From Cryobacterium sp. Y57 (GTDB lineage Bacteria; Actinomycetota; Actinomycetes; Actinomycetales; Microbacteriaceae): 64,000 bases of DNA. Made by a program: the position numbers and the translations under genes. This document shows positions 52,706-61,920 of the stretch, piece after piece. Under the pieces are notes generated by a model. That model was not told where the DNA came from, made no database searches, and saw only the letters and a program-made list of their open reading frames with translations. Location: the NCBI RefSeq assembly GCF_002929505.1, contig NZ_PJJL01000072.1, forward strand, positions 285,730 through 349,729, in the 5' to 3' direction. The number at the start of each line of letters is the position of its first letter. The stretch's first letter is position 1.

Positions 52706-52993
52706 ATGCCGTATTCGCTTAGCGTAAGTTTTATAACATCTGAAGGGGCCGCGAGACTATCAATCAGCCATGTTTGTGATGTCGACGGTGATTTAGATAT
52801 GCTGCTGGTTTGGAAGGGAATTAGCAAACTTGGTATGCCGACACGTTACTCTGAAGTTATTCAATATCTGGCGAGATCTTCAAGCACAATGCCCGCGGAA
52901 GTCTCTGCAAGGTTCGAGCTGGAGATAGATGACGTGATGCAATTCTGGTCGTTCGGATTTCAGCAAGGCCTGTTGCTCACGCCGGTAATGTGA
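52706..52993 (+). CDS. Small protein coupled to second MFS exporter, possibly PqqD-like or winged-helix
   Basis: 95 residues, ATG 52706, stop TGA 52991-52993 overlapping the next ATG (TGATG). The N-terminal half is strand-like (YSLSVSFITSEGAARLSISHVCDVDGDLDMLLVWKG). The second half (YSEVIQYLARSSSTMPAEVSARFELEIDDVMQFWSFGFQQGLLL) resembles a winged-helix or PqqD-type peptide-recognition fold: helix, Ala-rich turn, a Phe-rich helix and a GLL end. That resemblance is by eye only. AT-rich relative to its surroundings. Translational coupling suggests a joint role with the exporter. Confidence 0.6.
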   Translation: MPYSLSVSFITSEGAARLSISHVCDVDGDLDMLLVWKGISKLGMPTRYSEVIQYLARSSSTMPAEVSARFELEIDDVMQFWSFGFQQGLLLTPVM

Positions 52994-54261
52994 TGCAATC
53001 CACTGCAAAGAGTACTTTTCAGCCCTTCCGACTCGATGGGTTTCGCAGACTCGTTTCGGCTGCGTTTGTATCGGGCTTGGGCGGGTCACTCATACCTATT
53101 GCGTTCACGCTGGAAAGCCACAGGATCGAGCCGTCTGGTTGGGGTCTAACGGTCGTTCTGCTTTCGTTGTGGGGAGGTCGTTTCGTAGGCATGTTAGTAG
53201 TGCAGCGATCGGGACCAGCACGTAACCCGGTTCGAATGATGATCGGCTCCGATGTTGTGCGGTTTATCGCGCAGGCTGGTCTGCTTGCCTGGCTGGTATT
53301 GGGCGGGGTTGCAAGTGACGGTCCGGGGCCGGCCATCGCGGCGATGGCTGTTTCGTCGGCTGTGTACGGGATCGCGACGTCCTTCTTCCAGCCGGCGAGA
53401 TTCACGGCGATTCCCCGCATTGTCCCTGCGAAATACCACGGGCAGGCGAATGCGTGGTTGTCCATTCTGGGCGATGCTTTCGCCATTGCCGGACCGCTAG
53501 CCGGATCAGTTGTGGTTTTACTGCTCGGATTCAATGCGGTGCTTCTTATTGATGCGGTCGGTTTTTTGATCGGGATCATATTACTTGCAGGTGTGCGCAT
53601 TCCCGCGTCTGTCGAAGTCGTAGTGCCCTCGACCGACGAAAAGATAGTGAAGACAGAACGGGTTCGCACGTATCTTCCTCGGTGGGTGAACGTGGGGCTG
53701 GTTACCTGGCTTTTCGTTGCGCTCACGATCGGGCTCCTCGGCACCGCGGGGCCGACTTTAGTGATTGAAAGGAACTCTCCACAGATCTGGGCGGTGACTG
53801 CGGCGTGTATGGCTGTAGGGTCGCTACTTGGATCGGCATCGTCGCTGCTAGGTGTTCTGAGGAAGGTACCGTGGAAGTATCTTCATCTGTTGTGCTGCGT
53901 GGGTATTGCATTGCAGTTGTTATGTTTCCTCTTTGTCCCCATACCCTTAGCGATTTGGGCTGCTGGTTTCATCGGTTCCGCGCTGACTACTGTCTCGGGA
54001 ATTCGGTGGGATACTTTGGGGCAGTCGATCGGCGACGAGGTTCGTGTACATACTTTCGCCGCTCGTGACCAGATAGTGAACACCGTGGGTATCCCCGCAG
54101 GCATGCTAGTTTTCGGTGTCGCCAGCGCGACCGGTACGACCACAGTGGCCGTGATTACGATCGCAATCACGGTCGCGCTGATGGGCGCCTTGGTGCTCTT
54201 CTCTGGCGGGATTAGAAAGGAAAGTGAACAGGCGAGCCTGGTAGCGGAGGGCGTGCGGTGA
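52993..54261 (+). CDS. MFS transporter, second exporter
   Basis: 422 residues from ATG 52993 (a GTG at 52990 adds one residue). About twelve helices: FRLDGFRRLVSAAFVSGLGGSLIPIAF at the start, SFFQPARFTAIPRIVPAKYHGQANAWLSILGDAFAIAGPLAGS in the middle, and SALTTVSGIRWDTLGQSIGDEVRVHTFAARDQIVNTVGIPAG late. Same MFS_3-like group as the upstream transporter but clearly diverged. It is translationally coupled to the 95-residue protein. Its stop meets the convergent RsgA-like gene directly. Confidence 0.85.
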   Translation: MQSTAKSTFQPFRLDGFRRLVSAAFVSGLGGSLIPIAFTLESHRIEPSGWGLTVVLLSLWGGRFVGMLVVQRSGPARNPVRMMIGSDVVRFIAQAGLLAWLVLGGVASDGPGPAIAAMAVSSAVYGIATSFFQPARFTAIPRIVPAKYHGQANAWLSILGDAFAIAGPLAGSVVVLLLGFNAVLLIDAVGFLIGIILLAGVRIPASVEVVVPSTDEKIVKTERVRTYLPRWVNVGLVTWLFVALTIGLLGTAGPTLVIERNSPQIWAVTAACMAVGSLLGSASSLLGVLRKVPWKYLHLLCCVGIALQLLCFLFVPIPLAIWAAGFIGSALTTVSGIRWDTLGQSIGDEVRVHTFAARDQIVNTVGIPAGMLVFGVASATGTTTVAVITIAITVALMGALVLFSGGIRKESEQASLVAEGVR

Positions 54262-55290
54262 TCACCGTCGTTTTCGACTCGCTTTGGTCATCTGCTTCCA
54301 CTGTTTTTGTTGCTCTGCCATAGCAGCAGGATCATGACGTCGATCGTGATGGGATAACTCCCGCTGCACAGCACGCCAACTCTCGAGCCGCCGAGCGGAG
54401 ATCTCGCCCGAAATAACCGCGGCAGCGATGGCGCAACCGGCATCGCCATCGTGTGAGCAGTCGCGGAACCGACACCGCTTCGAGGCTTGAGCGATCTCCG
54501 TGAACGTCTCGGCCATCCCCGCATCGGTAGCGTGCAAGGACAGGGAGCGGATGCCCGGAACGTCGAGCATGACTCCTCCGTTTTGCATTGGGTACAGCCG
54601 CCTGGTCGTCGTGGTGTGACGGCCTTGGCCGTCACCTCCTACGTCTGCCGTGGCAGCGTGGGTGCCCTCCATCGCATTGAGAAGGGACGTCTTTCCCGCA
54701 CCGGACGCTCCTAACATGGTGGTCGTTCCCACCGAGATCCGGTCGCGGAGCGCATCCAGCCCGAGCCCGTCACGGGTACTGGTCAAAAACGTTTCGATGC
54801 CAACTGCAACAGGTGCGACAAACTCGAGCATTTCTTCCGGATCCTCGTGAGCGTCAGCTTTGGTGAGAACAAGCAGCGGTATCGCACCAGAATCCCAGGC
54901 CATGACTTGCAGACGCTCGATTGCACGCAGGCTAGGCAAATGATCAATCGCAACCACAATCAGAACGGTGTCCACATTCGCGGCCAATACTTGCGTGCGG
55001 GTACCGTCAGGGTCGGGGCGAGTGATAGCGGTACGCCGGTCACTCACAGCAACGATCTGGCCGCTCCTGACAGCCACCCAATCCCCGGCAACTGGCGTGA
55101 AGTTTAAACCCGTCGCAAGGTGGGTATCTTCGTTCACCAGCCCGCCGGAAAATGCTACCTCAGCTCGGTTGCCATAAGCAATGATCACCCGAGCAAGTAC
55201 TGCTCCGGGGTGACTCCCGACAAATGTCGCATCATCGCTTGCGGTCCACCCGAGCTGTCCAAAGGAATCAGACAAGCTACCCCGTACCAT
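54262..55290 (-). CDS. rsgA: RsgA-type circularly permuted GTPase (ribosome small-subunit-dependent)
   Basis: 342 residues from ATG 55290, with GGGGAG six bases before it. OB domain (about 30-90), then the permuted GTPase order G4 (LTKAD, 143-146), G1 (LGASGAGKTSLLN, 194-202), G2 (RHTTTTRRL) and G3 (DVPG, 243-246). A Zn-knuckle CRFRDCSHDGDAGCAIAAA and an Arg/Lys-rich tail follow. RsgA releases factors from the maturing 30S subunit. Location inside a mobile island beside two exporters is unusual for a housekeeping gene and suggests a second, perhaps protective, copy. Confidence 0.88.
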   Translation of the reverse strand: MVRGSLSDSFGQLGWTASDDATFVGSHPGAVLARVIIAYGNRAEVAFSGGLVNEDTHLATGLNFTPVAGDWVAVRSGQIVAVSDRRTAITRPDPDGTRTQVLAANVDTVLIVVAIDHLPSLRAIERLQVMAWDSGAIPLLVLTKADAHEDPEEMLEFVAPVAVGIETFLTSTRDGLGLDALRDRISVGTTTMLGASGAGKTSLLNAMEGTHAATADVGGDGQGRHTTTTRRLYPMQNGGVMLDVPGIRSLSLHATDAGMAETFTEIAQASKRCRFRDCSHDGDAGCAIAAAVISGEISARRLESWRAVQRELSHHDRRHDPAAMAEQQKQWKQMTKASRKRR

Positions 55291-55766
55291 TTCGTGCTCC
55301 CCACCCGTAAATGTTGAACTCCCCAGCGGCCGATATGGCTGGCATTGCATAAACTCGCGGCGCCACCGATTAGATACCGACTACGTGTAAAGTGACTCCG
55401 ACTCTAGCGCGTCGGGCTCTACTAAGGCACCTCGCTCGTGATCGCGCCAGTCCCGCTCTGTCCAGTACAAACGCGACATTCTGACCGAGTACGACACCTG
55501 AATCGGCAGGGCCGTGGTGCGCTGTTCTACCGAGAAAAGCTGTAGATCTCCTTGGTCGGCAAGTGGCGTGAACAGGGCGACACGGCAATGCATGGCAACA
55601 TGCCGCCGGAAAGATCTGAACGTAACTACTACTACGCTGAAATAAACGGCCCAAGAAATATCGAAGCTCCCAACAAAATGGCGGCATGAAACTTGGGACG
55701 ATTCATACTGACTCAGCGTGGTGTCGGCGATCCTGATACGCGCTTTCGCACCAGAAAGACAACTTC
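55291..55766. other. Intergenic region between RsgA-like gene and second peptide ABC operon
   Basis: The only protein-like frame is leftward at 55,381-55,593 (70 residues; HCRVALFTPLADQGDLQLFS, SYSVRMSRLYWTERDWRDH), which has no ribosome binding site and no recognised family; it may be a broken gene. The rest presumably holds promoters for the divergent RsgA-like gene and the ABC operon. Confidence 0.4.
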
Positions 55767-56750
55767 TTGATCAAGTATTTGATACGTCGCTTCGCCGGCT
55801 GGATGCTCATGATCGTGGTCGCGACGAATCTGACGTACTTTTTAGCCTGGGGCTTTCTGGACCCGCGCAACAACTACGTTGGACGTCGCCCACCGCTGTC
55901 AGAGGATCAGATAGTCCAGCTTCTTCAACCACGAAACCTCAGCGATACCGTTTCGCTTTTGGAGCGTTGGTGGAGCTGGTTCTCTGGCATCATCTTCCGC
56001 TGGGATTGGGGAGTAAGCCCGGTCGGCCAGTCGGTGAATGATCAGGTGGCGTATCGCATGTGGGTGAGCGCAGAGCTTGTACTTGGCGCCACGATACTCG
56101 CCACCGTCTTGGGCATCGCCCTGGGCGTGTACACCGCATCCAGACAGTACAAGCTTGCCGACCGCATCGGTCAGGCCACCTCAATCATCACGATGAACAT
56201 CAATATTGTCGTGGCGGCTCTCGGAATCGTGTTGCTGGCGATCGGCTTCAACAACATGGTGGGAACGACAGTGTTCTTCGTCACCGGCTCGGCGAGTTCG
56301 GATGTTACGGGGTTCTTCCCCATCATCATTGATGCCTTGCAACATCTCATTTTACCGACCGTTGCACTCGTGATCATTGGTTACGCTGGCACCCATTTCC
56401 TGCAGCGGTCACTGCTGCTCGACAACATCAACGCTGACTACGTGCGTACCGCCCGCGCCAAGGGCCTGACGAAGGCGCAGGCCATTCGCAAGCACGCGCT
56501 GCGCACCTCGCTCATTCCGGTCGCAACACAGGTGGCCTTTACAATCCCCACCGTTTTTATGGGGGCAATCCTCACCGAGTCGATTTTTGGATGGAACGGC
56601 ATGGGCCGCTACTTTCTCGAAACCATTGCAAAGAATGACATCCATGGAACCGTCGCGATTGCCGCGTTTGGCGCGGTTCTCACCGCGATCGGCGCGCTGC
56701 TCGCCGACATCGCCGTCGTTGTTCTCGATCCGAGAGTGCGGGTGAGCTGA
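55767..56750 (+). CDS. Oligopeptide ABC transporter permease (DppB-type), second system
   Basis: 327 residues from TTG 55767 after AGAAAG. Starts IKYLIRRFAGWMLMIVVATNLTYFLAWGF, the DppB/OppB N-terminus. The EAA loop RTARAKGLTKAQAIRKHALRTSLIPV is near 228-253 and ILTESIFGWNGMGRYFLE near the end. A longer first periplasmic loop than in the first island importer (NNYVGRRPPLSEDQIVQLLQP). First gene of a four-gene operon. Confidence 0.9.
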   Translation: MIKYLIRRFAGWMLMIVVATNLTYFLAWGFLDPRNNYVGRRPPLSEDQIVQLLQPRNLSDTVSLLERWWSWFSGIIFRWDWGVSPVGQSVNDQVAYRMWVSAELVLGATILATVLGIALGVYTASRQYKLADRIGQATSIITMNINIVVAALGIVLLAIGFNNMVGTTVFFVTGSASSDVTGFFPIIIDALQHLILPTVALVIIGYAGTHFLQRSLLLDNINADYVRTARAKGLTKAQAIRKHALRTSLIPVATQVAFTIPTVFMGAILTESIFGWNGMGRYFLETIAKNDIHGTVAIAAFGAVLTAIGALLADIAVVVLDPRVRVS

Positions 56751-56751
56751 A

Positions 56752-57672
56752 ATGCCGAGAAATTCAATCCAACCGGCCGTCGGACCAGAAACGACTGCCA
56801 TTCGGCTTCCCAGAAAACGGATGTCGAAGTGGGAGCTCTACTCCAGGCGTTTTCGGCGCAATCGTCCGGCGGTCGCGGGCCTGGTGATCTTCGCCGTCCT
56901 CGTGCTGTTCGCGGTCGTTGCTCCCCTGCTTGCGCGCTACGACCACATCGAGCTCGATTTTCTCAACCTCGGTGAGCCGCCGAGCGGCGAACACTGGCTT
57001 GGCACTACGAGCGCGGGCAACGACACCTTCGCTCAGGTGGCAATTGGCCTGCAACGCTCACTCATGATCGCCGTCGCAGTCTCGGTGGGAACCACCGTGA
57101 TCTCTGCAGTGGTTGGCACTGCGGCCGCATATTTCAGTGGCATGTTCGAGCGGTTGACACTGCTGCTCATTCACTTTTTGATGGTCGTGCCCACATTTCT
57201 GCTTCTGGCGATGTTCTCCAACGACTCTGGTGGAGACTGGCGCACTATTTCGCTCATCATGATTCTCATCGGGTGGTTCTTCCCCGCTCGCGTGATCTGG
57301 ACGATGGCGCTCTCACTGCGTGAACGTGAATATGTGCACGCCGCCCGCTACATGGGCGTGCCGGGTATGAAAATCGTGCTGCGCCATATGCTGCCCAACA
57401 TCGGTTCGCTTCTGGTGATCAACTTCACTCTTGGTGTGGTTGCCGCGGTAATGATCGAGACCGGTCTGTCGTTCCTCGGCTTCGGGGTCAAAATCCCTGA
57501 TGTCTCGCTCGGTTCACTGATTGGCTCCGGTGCGAACACCATCACCAGCGCGCCGTGGTTGTTCTATTTTCCTGCCGCCGCGCTCACGCTACTGACAGTC
57601 TCAATGGCCCTGGTCGCTGACGGCCTGCGGGACGCGTTCGATCCAACTTCTGCCGCTGGAGGGCGAGCATGA
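56752..57672 (+). CDS. Oligopeptide ABC transporter permease (DppC-type), second system
   Basis: 306 residues, ATG one base after the previous stop. N-terminal cytoplasmic tail, then the DppC signatures GEHWLGTTSAGNDTFAQVAIGLQRSL near 77-102, EAA loop REREYVHAARYMGVPGMKIVLRHMLPNIGSLL near 190-221, and MIETGLSFLGFGVKIPDVSLGSLI. Overlaps the ATPase gene by four bases. Confidence 0.9.
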   Translation: MPRNSIQPAVGPETTAIRLPRKRMSKWELYSRRFRRNRPAVAGLVIFAVLVLFAVVAPLLARYDHIELDFLNLGEPPSGEHWLGTTSAGNDTFAQVAIGLQRSLMIAVAVSVGTTVISAVVGTAAAYFSGMFERLTLLLIHFLMVVPTFLLLAMFSNDSGGDWRTISLIMILIGWFFPARVIWTMALSLREREYVHAARYMGVPGMKIVLRHMLPNIGSLLVINFTLGVVAAVMIETGLSFLGFGVKIPDVSLGSLIGSGANTITSAPWLFYFPAAALTLLTVSMALVADGLRDAFDPTSAAGGRA

Positions 57673-59726
57673 CCAACCCATTACTTTCTGTTCGTGACCT
57701 CAAGGTCAGCTTTCCCTCGGAGACGGGCACCGTGGACGCTGTGCGCGGCATCTCGTTCGACCTCAAGGCGGGTCGCACACTCGGCATCGTCGGCGAGTCG
57801 GGCTCGGGCAAGTCGGTCACGTCGTTGGCGATCATGGGGCTGCTAGACGAGAACGTCAGGATCTCTGGATCAATCACCTTCGACGGTCAAGAGCTACTCG
57901 GCAAGTCTGACAAGCAGCTCTCCGCGATTCGGGGTAACGGTTTGGCGATGATCTTTCAAGACCCGTTGTCCTCGCTCACCCCGGTCTTCAGCATTGGTGA
58001 CCAGCTTATTGAGGCGCTCACCGTTCATCGCAAGCTCTCGAAGCGTGCAGCGTGGGCTCGTGCCGTCGAACTGCTCGAGACCGTGGGACTTCCCAATCCC
58101 GAACGGCGAATGAAGTCCTTCCCCCACGAGTTCTCTGGCGGGATGCGCCAGAGAGTGGTGATCGCCATTGCGATGGCGAACAAGCCGAAACTTATCATCG
58201 CTGATGAGCCGACAACCGCCCTCGATGTGACGATCCAGGCCCAGATTCTCGACCTGATCGCCAAAGCCCAGAGCGAGACCGGTGCCGCCGTCATCATGAT
58301 CACGCACGACATGGGAGTCGTCGCTAAGACCGCGGACGATGTGCTGGTGATGTATGCGGGCAAGGCGGTCGAGAAGGCTCCCGTGCACGAGCTCTTCCAC
58401 CGCACGCGCATGCCGTACTCCATTGGCCTCCTTGGCGCGATCCCCCGGGTCGACAAGGCCGAGAAACAACCCCTCGTACCGGTCAAGGGAAACCCGCCGC
58501 TGCTGATAAACCTTCCCGATGCGTGCCCCTTCGCGTCGCGCTGTCCAATCGCTATCGATGCCTGTCACGCGCGCGAACCTGATCTCGTGGACGTGGGCAA
58601 CGAAAAGATGGGCGAACACCACGCTGCCTGCATCCGCTCCCACGAAATTACCGATGGCGGCCTCATCGATGGGCGCCGAGTGTTTCCCCTGCCAGACGTG
58701 GCCGAGCGCGCGCTAGCGGGCGTCCCCCGTGAAGATCGGCCGGTGACGCTCGAAGTACGCAATATGACCAAAACCTTCCCACTGATGAAGGGGGCCTTCC
58801 TCAAACGCAAGCTTGGTGAGGTCCATGCAATCCGCGGAATATCGTTTGACATCCGTGAGGGGGAGACGATGGCGATCGTCGGCGAATCGGGTTGCGGCAA
58901 GACCACTACGCTGCTGCAAATCATGGATCTGGTCGAACAGGTTGACGGCGACATCCTCATCGGCGGAACGAGCGTCGCCGATGTGCGCGGCGGCCACGCC
59001 GAGCGCACTCTGCGGCGTGACATCCAGATCGTGTTCCAAGACCCGATGGGCGCCCTTGACCCGCGCATGACAGTGGCCGACATCATCGCCGAGCCCCTAC
59101 GTGCAATCGGGACCAAGAAAGCTGAGAGCGAAACGCGTGTCGATGAGCTGATGGACCTGGTCGGCCTCGACCCATCGCACAGCAACCGCTTTCCGTCCGC
59201 GTTCTCGGGAGGCCAACGCCAACGCATCGGTATCGCCCGAGCATTGGCCACCAACCCCAAGGTTGTAGTGCTTGATGAACCCGTCTCGGCTCTGGATGTA
59301 TCCATCCAGGCCGGCGTGATCAACCTGCTCGATGAACTCAAGGCCAAGCTGGGTCTGTCCTACCTCTTCGTCGCGCACGACCTCTCCGTCGTTCGACACA
59401 TCGCCGATCGAGTGGCCGTCATGTATCTCGGCGCTTTCGTCGAGCAGGGCAGCGTCGACGAGATATTCGAAGACCCACAGCATCCCTATACGCAGGCTTT
59501 GCTCTCGGCGATTCCCATCCCGGATCCGGACATCGAGCGCACACGCGAACGCATCGTGCTCACTGGTGACCTAGCAAGCGCCACCGATCACATTGGTGGA
59601 TGCTCCTTCGCCAGCAGGTGCCAACTCTTCAAGGTTCTGCCACCAGAGGATCAGGCCCGTTGTCTCGGCGAAGTGCCGCCGTTGACCGGGCCAGAGAACC
59701 ATCGCAATGCATGCCACTTCAGATAG
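57669..59726 (+). CDS. Oligopeptide ABC transporter, fused double ATP-binding protein (DppD-DppF)
   Basis: 685 residues with two complete ABC ATPase halves: first Walker A GESGSGKS near 38-45, signature FSGGMRQRV and Walker B LIIADEPTTALD; an oligopeptide-transporter Cys motif (CPFASRCPIAIDACHAREPDL) in the linker; second Walker A GESGCGKTT near 404-412, signature FSGGQRQRIGIARAL, Walker B VVVLDEPVSALD, and a second CSFASRCQLF motif at the end. A single chain replaces the DppD/DppF pair seen separately in the first island operon. Confidence 0.93.
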   Translation: MTNPLLSVRDLKVSFPSETGTVDAVRGISFDLKAGRTLGIVGESGSGKSVTSLAIMGLLDENVRISGSITFDGQELLGKSDKQLSAIRGNGLAMIFQDPLSSLTPVFSIGDQLIEALTVHRKLSKRAAWARAVELLETVGLPNPERRMKSFPHEFSGGMRQRVVIAIAMANKPKLIIADEPTTALDVTIQAQILDLIAKAQSETGAAVIMITHDMGVVAKTADDVLVMYAGKAVEKAPVHELFHRTRMPYSIGLLGAIPRVDKAEKQPLVPVKGNPPLLINLPDACPFASRCPIAIDACHAREPDLVDVGNEKMGEHHAACIRSHEITDGGLIDGRRVFPLPDVAERALAGVPREDRPVTLEVRNMTKTFPLMKGAFLKRKLGEVHAIRGISFDIREGETMAIVGESGCGKTTTLLQIMDLVEQVDGDILIGGTSVADVRGGHAERTLRRDIQIVFQDPMGALDPRMTVADIIAEPLRAIGTKKAESETRVDELMDLVGLDPSHSNRFPSAFSGGQRQRIGIARALATNPKVVVLDEPVSALDVSIQAGVINLLDELKAKLGLSYLFVAHDLSVVRHIADRVAVMYLGAFVEQGSVDEIFEDPQHPYTQALLSAIPIPDPDIERTRERIVLTGDLASATDHIGGCSFASRCQLFKVLPPEDQARCLGEVPPLTGPENHRNACHFR

Positions 59727-59823
59727 AACGTCTCAGCTCAGTGACCATCGCTCCCGTTCGGGTGCCAAGGCTGCTAGCCGGAGTGAATCTCCCCCCATCC
59801 AAACCCACAAAGTAAGGAACGGT

Positions 59824-61527
59824 ATGAATCAGCATAGAAAACTGCTTGGAATTGTCGCACTGGGCGGTGTTCTCACCCTCGGTATCAGCGGTTGCACCGC
59901 GGGAGGTGACCCCGGCGCCGATGGCGGAGGCACCATTGCTGTCTCGTCAGCCGACTACAATCCCCAACCACGCGAGAGCCTTCAGCAGGGTGGCGAGGTA
60001 GTCTTCCCGATCAACGAGATCACCCCGCAGATGAACCCTCTCAACGGCGACGCGAGCGCGGACACCTCACGCCTCGCTTCGTGGTACACGCCACAGATTC
60101 TGCTCATGGAAGAGGACGGCACGCCCTACAAGAACGATGCCTACCTCGACAACTGGGAATTCGGCACTGCGGACGGCAAGACCTTCGTCAACTTCACCAT
60201 CAACGACGACGCAGTCTGGAACGATGGCACACCCATCGACTGGAAAGCGTTCGAAGCAACCTGGATCGCCAACCGTTCATCCGAAGAGGGCTATAGCCCC
60301 AATGCCACCGACGGTTACAAGGAGATCGAGTCGGTCACCAAGGGTGAGACCGAAAAGCAGGCCGTCGTCACCTTCAAGGGCGAATTTGCGTGGCCCCAGA
60401 TGCTCTTCACCACTGTGCTCAACCCCCACGTGAACACGCCCGAAATCTTTAACGAGGGCTTCATTGACGAACCGCATGCCGAGTGGGGCGCCGGGCCATA
60501 CAAGCTCAGCAACTTCGACATCAACGGTGGAACCGTGGTGTTTGAGCCAAACGAGAATTGGTGGGGCGAGAAGCCGCTGCTCGACAAGGTGACCTTCCGT
60601 CAGCTGGACCGCGCAGCATCGATCAACGCTTTCAAAAACGGCGAGATCGACATGACGAGCACCAACACCAAGGACCGCCTCGAGCAGGTCAAAGATATGG
60701 AGGGTGTCGTAACCTACCGGGCTCAGCAGACAGCCAATACGCTTCTGCAGGTCGACGCCGACAAGCCACAGTTCCAAGACATCAATGTTCGCAAGGCATT
60801 CTTCATGGCCATTGACGTGGAGCTGCAGAAGAAGGTCGTGTGGAACGGTCTGAACTACGAAGAAGATCCCGCTGGTTCGTTCACGCTCTACTCTTTCCAG
60901 CCCGGCTACGTCAACGCGCTCGAAGAGGCCGGCTACACGTTTGACCTCGAAGGCGCAAAGGGTCTGCTTGACGAGGCCGGCTGGGTCGAGGGCGAGGATG
61001 GAATTCGCGAGAAGGATGGCGTCGCCCTTGCGGTGACCTACCCCATCTTCAGCGACGACCCCGTGCAGGAGGCTAGCGCCAAGGCGTTGCAGCAGCAGCT
61101 GAAGGCCGCCGGTTTTGCTGTCACCATCGACACGCGTTCGCCTCAGGACTTCTCGACCGATTACACCACGAAGAACTGGGACATTTTTTCGCTACGTTTT
61201 AGTGCCTCTGACCCCTTCGGCGCGGCTTGGTTCTGCCAGTTGTACTGTTCCGACAGTGGGCTCAACCTCTCGGGAACGGGAACTCCCGAGATCGACACGA
61301 AGATCCACGACCAGCTCGAGACGATCTCCGACCCCGAGGCGCAGACTGCCCAGGCCATGAAGCTCGAAGCTGAGATCATCGCCGAGACCTGGGGCATCTT
61401 CCCGATGTATAACGGACCAGAAATTTGGACCGTCAAGGAAGGCCTCGCAAACCTTACGCCGGAGCCCTACGTTGGCTTGGACCTCTTTGGTGTGCAGCCC
61501 GTCGAGAACATGGGTTGGGAGAAGTAG
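59824..61527 (+). CDS. Oligopeptide ABC transporter, solute-binding lipoprotein (family 5), second system
   Basis: 567 residues from ATG 59824 (AAGGAACGGT site). Lipoprotein signal GISGC, Cys24. SBP_bac_5 fold: FPINEITPQMNPLNGDASADT, DDAVWNDGTPIDWKAFEATW, GAGPYKLSNFDINGGTVVFEPNENWWG, and DINVRKAFFMAIDVELQKKV. Unlike the first operon, the binding protein comes last. It ends at a strong terminator. Confidence 0.92.
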   Translation: MNQHRKLLGIVALGGVLTLGISGCTAGGDPGADGGGTIAVSSADYNPQPRESLQQGGEVVFPINEITPQMNPLNGDASADTSRLASWYTPQILLMEEDGTPYKNDAYLDNWEFGTADGKTFVNFTINDDAVWNDGTPIDWKAFEATWIANRSSEEGYSPNATDGYKEIESVTKGETEKQAVVTFKGEFAWPQMLFTTVLNPHVNTPEIFNEGFIDEPHAEWGAGPYKLSNFDINGGTVVFEPNENWWGEKPLLDKVTFRQLDRAASINAFKNGEIDMTSTNTKDRLEQVKDMEGVVTYRAQQTANTLLQVDADKPQFQDINVRKAFFMAIDVELQKKVVWNGLNYEEDPAGSFTLYSFQPGYVNALEEAGYTFDLEGAKGLLDEAGWVEGEDGIREKDGVALAVTYPIFSDDPVQEASAKALQQQLKAAGFAVTIDTRSPQDFSTDYTTKNWDIFSLRFSASDPFGAAWFCQLYCSDSGLNLSGTGTPEIDTKIHDQLETISDPEAQTAQAMKLEAEIIAETWGIFPMYNGPEIWTVKEGLANLTPEPYVGLDLFGVQPVENMGWEK

Positions 61528-61550
61528 GGTCTGACCTTCTAAACCCTGTC

Positions 61551-61591
61551 GGGCGGGTCGGGTGCTTCGGCATTCGACCCGCCCGTTTTTT
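61551..61591 (+). terminator. Intrinsic terminator of the second peptide ABC operon
   Basis: A GC-rich stem (GGGCGGGTCGGGTG with CATTCGACCCGCCC, 61551-61584) with a CTTCGG loop is followed by six T residues. Confidence 0.92.
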
Positions 61592-61715
61592 GTTGTGGGC
61601 TGGGCCTAGCTGAGCCGAGCCAATGGCCACAATTATCGAACTGCTCGGCTTGTGATGAGGCCGTCACCGCGTTGGCGATTGACTGAACTAATCTGCATCA
61701 CTTGTTTTAGAGCGC

Positions 61716-61841
61716 ATACCCGACCTCCAGGTGCGTGCCCTCTGCAAAGAACTCGGCGTCACCAGGCAGACGATGTATCGTCATGTCTCCTCATTGAGGG
61801 AGTTACGACTTGACGGTGCGAAGTGGCTCTCCCAGTTGTAA
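61716..61841 (+). pseudogene. Serine recombinase (resolvase/invertase), C-terminal HTH fragment
   Basis: The frame IPDLQVRALCKELGVTRQTM and YRHVSSLRELRLDGAKW ends at TAA 61839-61841: the DNA-binding helix-turn-helix end of a Tn3/Hin-type recombinase. The rest of the gene is missing. An N-terminal resolvase fragment in the same orientation lies at 50,847. Confidence 0.85.
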
Positions 61842-61920
61842 TTCATCCGAGGCGTGCGCGCCGCGTTCAGTAATTTTCGGAGTGCCGCCAAAGTCGGCTT
61901 CGTCGCGGCGCGCTGCAGGA

